Shown: positions 59,201 to 64,000 of the stretch, one piece after another
Position numbering within the stretch: the first letter of the stretch is position 1
How the letters are laid out: every line of letters starts with the position of its first letter
Source: Sphingomonas sp. 8AM
GTDB taxonomy: Bacteria > Pseudomonadota > Alphaproteobacteria > Sphingomonadales > Sphingomonadaceae
Direction: 5' to 3'
DNA: 64,000 nucleotides
NCBI RefSeq assembly: GCF_902506455.1
Contig: NZ_LR733844.1
Span: forward strand, 1,498,224-1,562,223
Made by a program: the position numbers and the translations under genes
Notes under the pieces: model-generated
What the model was told of the DNA's origin: nothing
Database searches by the model: none
Seen by the model: the letters and a program-made list of their open reading frames with translations, nothing else

Positions 59201-59433
59201 AGAACGGCATCCCGGCCGCGGCGCTGTACGGGACCGACTATACGACCTACGATTTCTCGTCGTCGTTCGATCTCGACAAGCTGCTCGGCATTCCGAACGC
59301 GCCGCAGCTGACGTTCAACATCGCCAACTTCACCGACGCCACGCTGCGCTCGTACTTCCAGTTCGAGAACGCAACCTTCACGCAGTACAAGCCCGGTCGC
59401 CAGTTCCTGATCGGCCTGCGCGGGACGTTCTAG
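56287..59433 (+). CDS. TonB-dependent receptor paired with a GH115 alpha-glucuronidase
   Basis: The product is 1048 residues. ATG 56287 with AAGGGAGAGG upstream starts a signal peptide ending SVASAQA; a much earlier in-frame start would add 55 residues without a signal. The plug is GEDIVVTGYRSSLAKSTESK, DSIFAEDIGKFPDTNIAESF and NRIPGITITRDVTGEGTNVA, the Caulobacter-type group, and the barrel ends KPGRQFLIGLRGTF. The next gene is a GH115 glucuronidase, so the cargo is probably a glucuronic acid-decorated xylo-oligosaccharide. The upstream xyl-box-like palindrome supports that reading. Confidence 0.92.
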   Translation: MKSRDFARATRTLLLSATVLGAATSSVASAQAVPPTATQAPADGQDNGPATAPIPQTDSTQGAPGEDIVVTGYRSSLAKSTESKRASTGFTDSIFAEDIGKFPDTNIAESFNRIPGITITRDVTGEGTNVAIRGLGSNFTNVTLNGATIAVASSGSTDAQGTDRSVDLSFFPTDLFTKLTVNKSYTADLLEGGAAGNIDLRSARPFDRQTGFLAYNIQGTKQSPEDRIGARGSLIGSWRSETFGILAGVSAQRLFTDTRGFETIGYTNPALTAAQCGATSGCNTTGGGNWTIPATVPVGAGAGLVAGTTIDQAFLLANNPGATIQQIDNGLLPRLGRSTSIRGPRDRFNAIVSAEWQPTDTLHFYIDGLYGYKKNELIRENMAWIVRNGAAIPTNLTFDKSDCSAGCTVTGGTFANVQFFNEYRPYIETTKLVSVNPGGEWEISDRLKLTLQGNYARSTFHRENPTVGMTTPLGVGNTVTFASDGGVPTITSGLDLNDPNNFGWYTGSRVGVNDERRVNENKGFRGDVMWGDKSLNLRVGGSYDDVSRRIRSFDASQQWQNAVCGNNPSAFVPSPNSQPPCEGLNAPGAAPTGYPTYPGLGTGYSAGTATPLTYGGSLVPNSAAPTYLKPGPAGFVTVDFPAFAAATNYDFYHDNAAESGSSTTGASGGLIREVNKGLFATVSGAHELGENMLRFNVGVRWVNTIQTISGRVSVPDPRNTTASGASLPDGSRYPNIVTIADTRNVYSEWLPAATFAYDVGEHAVVRVAGSRTMTRPDPSAQLPGVNFSAPSADQAGIGNPALAPYLSTNLDLGFEYYTGREGVVSFNAFRKSIEGFTTTAINTVPFSNLAQYGITYDTLNPTQQIALNSRGGPTAAQVQVTSQVNVANKLTINGLEFQWVQPLDFLTRAIGVTGFGFNANATIVDQRSDGPAVAFGVSPFTYNITGYYEKNGVMLRVATTSRQGSQNSGAAQNGIPAAALYGTDYTTYDFSSSFDLDKLLGIPNAPQLTFNIANFTDATLRSYFQFENATFTQYKPGRQFLIGLRGTF

Positions 59434-59457
59434 GAGCTTGTCGGTCAACCCTGAACC

Positions 59458-59560
59458 GTCGTCCCGGACTTGATCCGGGACCCCGCTTCTTCGCCACTGA
59501 AGTGGAAAGCGGGACCCCGGATCAAGGCTCTACTGAGCTTGTCGAAGTATCCGGGGTGAC
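59458..59560. repeat. Palindromic intergenic repeat, copy 2, with a nested second repeat
   Basis: The left arm CGTCCCGGACTTGATCCGGG and inner pair CCCCGCTTCTTC / GAAAGCGGG match the element at 5707-5794. The right arm CCCCGGATCAAG is split by GCTCTACTGAGCTTGTCGAA, another dispersed sphingomonad-type repeat, before TATCCGGGGTGACGA. Lies between the receptor and the GH115 gene. Confidence 0.7.
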
Positions 59561-59604
59561 GAACGAGGAAGATAGTCGATACGAACAGTCAGGAACATTC
59601 GATT

Positions 59605-62199
59605 ATGAGCGCGATTGACGATGCGGTCTCGCGGCGCGCGATACTGTCCGCCGCCGGCTTCAGCGCGATGCTGGCCACCATGCCCGCACATGCGGCAACG
59701 GCGGGTGGCGATGGAGAGACGCTCGACCCACGCACCGCCTTCCCGCTGATTCAGGGGAGCCGCGTCGCCACCGTCGTCGTCGATCGCGAGGCGGACAGCG
59801 CGGTCCAGCGCGTCGCCACCAGCCTTGCGAACGACCTCGCCCGCGTCGCCGGTACGCGCGCGAAGCCTATCCCACAGCAGGTCGACGGCGTCAGCGGACC
59901 GGTCGTCCTGATCGGCGTGCTCGGCCAAAGCAAGGCAATCGACGCGCTGGTCGCCGCCGGCAAGATTGCCGCAGACGATCTGCGCGGCGAATGGGAGGCG
60001 TTCCGCCAGATCGTTGTCGAACGGCCGTGGCCCAACGTGCCGCGCGCGCTGGTGATCGTCGGTGCGGACCGGCGCGGCGCGGTGTTCGGCAGCTATGACG
60101 TGTCGGAACGGATCGGTGTCTCGCCGTGGCACTGGTTCGCCGACGTGCCGGTCGCTCGCCGCAAGGAGGTGCTGTTCCCCGCCGGCTCGCGCAGCGACCA
60201 GCCGAAGGTCCGCTATCGTGGCTTCTTCATCAACGACGAGGACCCGTGCCTGAAGGGCTGGGCGACGAAGAAGTTCGGCGGCGTCAATTCCGCGATGTAC
60301 GCGCACGTCTTCGAGCTGCTGCTGCGCATGAAGGGCAATTATCTGTGGCCCGCAATGTGGGGCAAGGCGTTCGCCGACGACGATCCGAAGAGCATGGTGC
60401 TGGCCGACGCGATGGGCGTGGTGATGGGCAATTCGCATCATGAACCGATGCTGCGCGCGCAGGCCGAATGGCATCGCCACAAGGAAGACCCCACGCGCGG
60501 CGGCGCGTGGGATTATACGAAGAACACCGCCAATCTGCGCACCTTCTGGCGCGGCGGCATCGAACGCATGATGTCGAAGGGCGACGGCACGGGCTATGAG
60601 TCGGTCGTCACCGTCGGGATGCGCGGCGACGGCGACGAGGCGATGGCGGAGGGCACCGCGACCGAATTGCTCGAACGCGTCGTCGCCGACCAGCGCGCGA
60701 TCATCGCCGAGGTCACGCACCGCCCCGCCAGCGAGACGCCGCAGGTCTGGGCGCTCTACAAGGAAGTGCAGGATTATTACGACAAGGGCATGAAGGTGCC
60801 TGACGACGTCACCTTGCTGTTCTCGGACGACAATTGGGGGCAGATCCGTCGCCTGCCCAATGCCGGCGCCGCACCGCGCACGGGCGGCTACGGCATCTAT
60901 TATCACTTCGACTACGTCGGGGTGCCGCGCAACTACAAATGGATCAACACCAACCAGATCGAAAAGGTCTGGCAGCAGATGGACCTCGCCTATCGCGGCG
61001 GGGTGCAGACGATGTGGATCGTCAATGTCGGCGACATCAAGCCGATGGAATATCCGCTCGGCTTCTTCCTCAAGATGGCGTGGAACCCGGAGGCGATGAC
61101 CCCGCAGGCGCTCGCCGACTATCCACGTGCGTGGGCAACGGCGACGTTCGGTGCGGCGCAGGCCGAGGCGATCGGCGCGATCGTCACCGACTACAGCCGC
61201 TATGCCGCGCGGCGGAAGCCCGAGCTGATCGACCAGAACAGCTTCCCGCTGGGCGGCGTCACCGCGACCGAACTGGACGGCGGCGTGTTCGGCGCGCTGG
61301 TCGCCGAATGGGACGATCTGGAGCGGCGGATGCTTGCGGCGCGCGCGATGCTCCCGCCTGCATCCCGTGACGCCTATTTCCAGCTTGTCGAGCATCCGGT
61401 CGCCGCGATGGCGAATTTGTACCGGTTATTTTACGCCGCGGCGTGGAACCAGCGGCTCACCGGCAGCAACGATCCGCGCGCCAATTACTTCGCCGACCAG
61501 GTCGAGGCGACCTTCCGCCGCGACGCCGAACTGACCCGACAATACCACGAAATCAACGGTGGCAAGTGGGACGGGATGATGGCGCAGGTCCATATGAGCT
61601 ACGTCACCTGGAACGACCCGACGCAGCAATCCATGCCCAGCATCACCCGCGTCGCCGCCGACACACCAATCTCCGAGCGCAACCGCCTGCCACGCTTCGC
61701 GAAACCGCCGGCGGGCCGCGCGAGCGAGGTCACCGTTGAGGCGATCGCTTTCACTCGTGCCCATGGAGCAAAAGGGCTACGCTGGACTGCGATCCCGCAT
61801 CTCGGGCGAACGCGCGGCGCGATGGTCGCACTGCCGCAGGGACGACCCGCCACGACCGCCGAGGATCAGGTGGCGCTCGACTATGATGTGACGCTCGCCG
61901 CTGGCGGAGAGGCGCAGCTCACGCTCGATCTGGCGCCGTCGCTCGACACCACCGGCGGCAAGGGCGTGCGGGTCGCAGTGGCGTTCGACGATGGCCCGGT
62001 CCGACTGCTTCAGGCGCGGCTCGAGGCGACTGGTGGCGCGCAGGACACGCCGGCTAAACAGGCGTGGGCGGCGGCGGTGAGCGACAATGTCGTGCGGCTC
62101 TCGGTGGATCTCGGCCGGGTCGTCGCCGGCCGGCATACGATCAGGGTGTTGCGGATCGACGACAATGTCGTGCTGGAACGGCTGATCATCCGCACCTGA
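59605..62199 (+). CDS. GH115 alpha-1,2-glucuronidase with a Tat-like signal
   Basis: The product is 864 residues. The N-terminus has SRRAILSAAGFSAMLATMPA, a twin-arginine pattern followed by a hydrophobic stretch, so export in folded form is likely. The GH115 body is clear: RYRGFFINDEDPCLKGWATK, AHVFELLLRMKGNYLWPAMW, VVMGNSHHEPMLRAQAEWHR and VTVGMRGDGDEAM, then LLFSDDNWGQIRRLPN. GH115 enzymes remove (4-O-methyl)glucuronic acid from xylan, including internal residues, and are dimeric. It follows the receptor by 171 bp containing a palindromic repeat. The C-terminal jelly-roll-like part (VALDYDVTLAAGGEAQLTLD) is complete. ATG 59605 is the first in frame. Confidence 0.92.
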   Translation: MSAIDDAVSRRAILSAAGFSAMLATMPAHAATAGGDGETLDPRTAFPLIQGSRVATVVVDREADSAVQRVATSLANDLARVAGTRAKPIPQQVDGVSGPVVLIGVLGQSKAIDALVAAGKIAADDLRGEWEAFRQIVVERPWPNVPRALVIVGADRRGAVFGSYDVSERIGVSPWHWFADVPVARRKEVLFPAGSRSDQPKVRYRGFFINDEDPCLKGWATKKFGGVNSAMYAHVFELLLRMKGNYLWPAMWGKAFADDDPKSMVLADAMGVVMGNSHHEPMLRAQAEWHRHKEDPTRGGAWDYTKNTANLRTFWRGGIERMMSKGDGTGYESVVTVGMRGDGDEAMAEGTATELLERVVADQRAIIAEVTHRPASETPQVWALYKEVQDYYDKGMKVPDDVTLLFSDDNWGQIRRLPNAGAAPRTGGYGIYYHFDYVGVPRNYKWINTNQIEKVWQQMDLAYRGGVQTMWIVNVGDIKPMEYPLGFFLKMAWNPEAMTPQALADYPRAWATATFGAAQAEAIGAIVTDYSRYAARRKPELIDQNSFPLGGVTATELDGGVFGALVAEWDDLERRMLAARAMLPPASRDAYFQLVEHPVAAMANLYRLFYAAAWNQRLTGSNDPRANYFADQVEATFRRDAELTRQYHEINGGKWDGMMAQVHMSYVTWNDPTQQSMPSITRVAADTPISERNRLPRFAKPPAGRASEVTVEAIAFTRAHGAKGLRWTAIPHLGRTRGAMVALPQGRPATTAEDQVALDYDVTLAAGGEAQLTLDLAPSLDTTGGKGVRVAVAFDDGPVRLLQARLEATGGAQDTPAKQAWAAAVSDNVVRLSVDLGRVVAGRHTIRVLRIDDNVVLERLIIRT

Positions 62200-62211
62200 T
62201 CGCGCGCCCGA

Positions 62212-64000
62212 TCAGCGCCGGTCGAGCCCGATCCGCGCACCGATGTAGAAGAACCGGCCCAGCGGCGAGATCGGCACATTGGTGCCATAGGCCGCCGGGT
62301 CAGGCTTCTGGTCGGTCAGATTGGTAACGCCGCCGTAGAAGCCGAACCCGTCCGGGACCTGATAGGCGATTTGCAGATCGTGCTGCCACAGGGGCGCGAA
62401 ACGCAGATAGTCCGCGGCGGCGATGTCGGGATTGGCAGCGGTCTCGTTACGGGTGAAGGCACGCATCGCGTTGAACCAGCGCAGATTGTAGTTAACCGAC
62501 ACGCGGTTCAGCGTCCAGGTTGGCGCGAAGTTCGCGTTCCACTGCGGCGCGCCGGGCGTGTCCAGAATGTTGGTCTGCGGCGCCCCCGGGATCGCGACGA
62601 ACGCCAACCGGTTGAGATAGCCGCCGATCAGTCGCACATCGAACGTCCCGACGCGGGCGGTGGCGAGACGATAATCGAGATTGAGGTCGAGCCCGGCCGT
62701 GCGATAGTTCGCGACATTCTGCGGCGAAACCGTGAAGCCGTTGAGCCGGCCGGTGCCGCTGGCGCGCGTGTAGGAATCGCAGAAAGCGTTATCGAGCGTC
62801 GGCTGGTCGACGCACAGGTTGATGAGGTCGTTGGCCTGGACGGTGTTGATCGCGTCCTTCAGCAAAATGTCGTACCAGTCGGCGGACAGCGTCAGGCCGG
62901 GGACGAAGCGCGGGCGCAGCACGACGCCGGCCGTCCAGGTCCGCGCACGTTCGGGGCGCAGCGCCAGGTTGCCTTGCGAGACGCCATTGATGACGAAGCC
63001 GGTGTCGCTCTCGCCGAGCAGTGTCGTCCGCCCGGCTGCGGTGAGCTGCGCGCGGCAATTGGCTTCGCGATACTGGGTGCCGTTGCCGACCGAGCGCGTG
63101 GTGCAGGGATCGTCGAGGAAGCCCTGCGACGTGCTACGTGGCTGGAACAGCTCACCGATATTAGGTGCGCGCACCGCTTGCCCGTAGGAGCCACGGAATG
63201 AGATATCGTAGATCGGTGCGTAGATGCCGGTGAACTGCCAGGTCTCGGTCTTCCCGACCGTCGAATAATGCGAGTAGCGTCCAGCAGCACCGACCGACAG
63301 CAGCTCCGCGAACGGCCGGTCGCGGACGATCGGTACGTTTAGCTCGCCGAACGCCTCCCACACCTCGAAACTGCCGCGGCTCGGCAGGACGACCGCCGGC
63401 TCGTCCGTGCCGAAATAGGCACCGGCGACGAGATTGGCGTTGGGGTCGAAGCGGCTGCTGTCCTTGCGATATTCGCCGCCGAACGAAAACTGCACGGGCC
63501 CGCCCGGCAAGTGGAAGAGCTGGCCGAAGTCGCCGCTGACCGAGGCGCTGGCGACCTGCTGCTCGATCCGCGCATAGCTGCGGTCATTGCGCTGGAAATA
63601 GCCGAGCTGCGCATCGCCGGTCGGGCCGGCGCCGAACGGATTGATCGGCCGACAGCCATTCGACGGATCGGTGAGCGTCGAGCGACACACGACCGAACCG
63701 CCGGGGCCGGCGACCGCGTCGAGTGCTTGCAGATACGGCGCGGCCAGTCTGCTGCCCAGCCGGGTAATCTGCACGTCGGTGCGGCCAAATTGGTAATAGC
63801 CATCATAGGTCGCGTGATCGCTCAGCCGCCCGGAGGCGGCGATCACGCCGCGATACGTCTCGCGCAGGTCGCGCTCGCCCAGCCGCCCGAAGTCGATGTT
63901 GTGGCGGTTGAAGAACAGCCCGTCGGCGCCCGCCGTTGCCGCCGCGGTGCGGATCGATGCCGGCACGAATGGATTGTCGAGTGCGATCGGCAGATAATAG
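62212..64000 (-). CDS. TonB-dependent receptor, C-terminal part, continues past the right edge
   Basis: The open frame reads into the window from the right and ends at 62212, so only the last about 596 residues are present. Barrel motifs include GDFGQLFHLPGGPVQFSFGG, RPFAELLSVGAAGRYSHYST, FRGSYGQAVRAPNIGELFQP, LALRPERARTWTAGVVLRPR and VPGLTLSADWYDILLKDAIN. The end is LGRFFYIGARIGLDRR. It belongs to the receptor type with NPFVP and APNIGELF motifs, related to the one at 14363. It is convergent with GH115, 12 bp apart, with no room for a terminator. The plug and the start codon are outside. Confidence 0.88.
   Translation of the reverse strand, partial: YYLPIALDNPFVPASIRTAAATAGADGLFFNRHNIDFGRLGERDLRETYRGVIAASGRLSDHATYDGYYQFGRTDVQITRLGSRLAAPYLQALDAVAGPGGSVVCRSTLTDPSNGCRPINPFGAGPTGDAQLGYFQRNDRSYARIEQQVASASVSGDFGQLFHLPGGPVQFSFGGEYRKDSSRFDPNANLVAGAYFGTDEPAVVLPSRGSFEVWEAFGELNVPIVRDRPFAELLSVGAAGRYSHYSTVGKTETWQFTGIYAPIYDISFRGSYGQAVRAPNIGELFQPRSTSQGFLDDPCTTRSVGNGTQYREANCRAQLTAAGRTTLLGESDTGFVINGVSQGNLALRPERARTWTAGVVLRPRFVPGLTLSADWYDILLKDAINTVQANDLINLCVDQPTLDNAFCDSYTRASGTGRLNGFTVSPQNVANYRTAGLDLNLDYRLATARVGTFDVRLIGGYLNRLAFVAIPGAPQTNILDTPGAPQWNANFAPTWTLNRVSVNYNLRWFNAMRAFTRNETAANPDIAAADYLRFAPLWQHDLQIAYQVPDGFGFYGGVTNLTDQKPDPAAYGTNVPISPLGRFFYIGARIGLDRR

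Noticed and set aside
59530..61395. 621-codon frame antisense to the GH115 gene
   Set aside because: The forward frame encodes all GH115 motifs; the reverse is His/Arg/Val-rich without a domain.
1..64000. tRNA, rRNA, riboswitch and CRISPR genes
   Set aside because: No cloverleaf-like tRNA sequence, rRNA segment, known riboswitch core or repeat-spacer array was recognised on either strand; weak or unusual cases could be missed by eye.

Overview
The window is high-GC alphaproteobacterial DNA that most resembles a sphingomonad (Sphingomonas or a close relative). The evidence is the density of TonB-dependent receptors (six complete, one running off the right end, one remnant), the receptor-halogenase-SapC-JmjC cassette, a UPF0149/SEC-C protein, an FeS-type photolyase, and palindromic intergenic repeats of the kind found in sphingomonads. 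I see no tRNA, rRNA or CRISPR array. All family calls were made by eye from motifs; no searches were run.

Left part (1-14.1 kb): a lipoprotein fragment, a secreted-type NUC1 nuclease, an RlpA lipoprotein, a serralysin-like RTX metalloprotease with an upstream secreted hypothetical, a cupin, an FeS photolyase and a CPBP protease. A 29-residue membrane protein with a near-perfect ribosome binding site follows. Next comes a receptor + histidine acid phosphatase (phytase-like) pair, preceded by three 11-bp units resembling a PhoB box, then an NTF2-like protein and a Nudix hydrolase.

14.1-28.2 kb: a receptor, then a GH43 gene cut off in mid-domain by a roughly 3-kb scar. The scar holds a decayed P4-type integrase, an AlpA-like regulator, a broken ThiF/E1-like gene, IS110 and IS5 fragments and a receptor fragment. 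It ends inside gspG, so the type II secretion run gspG'-H-I-J-L-M-C-D-K has lost the 5' part of gspG, has no gspE or gspF here, and carries a frameshift in gspL.

28.2-47.1 kb: a cell wall hydrolase, then a glycan locus (GH92 divergent from a receptor followed by GH43 and a second GH92, with an intrinsic terminator after the receptor). Then come a small ORF coupled to a UPF0149/SEC-C gene, and a flavin-dependent halogenase divergent from a receptor that is followed by SapC and a JmjC-like cupin.

47.1-64 kb: envelope genes (secreted hypothetical, coiled-coil lipoprotein, L,D-transpeptidase-like), a siderophore-type receptor behind a Fur-like site, and a LysR regulator divergent from an extradiol dioxygenase-quinone reductase-DoxX operon followed by a ferredoxin reductase. 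The window closes with a receptor + GH115 alpha-glucuronidase pair and a partial receptor. Three receptors (14.4, 42.3 and 56.3 kb) share a TAGCGCTA-centred palindrome upstream that resembles LacI-family xyl-box operators, which suggests one co-regulated glycan (perhaps glucuronoxylan) regulon.
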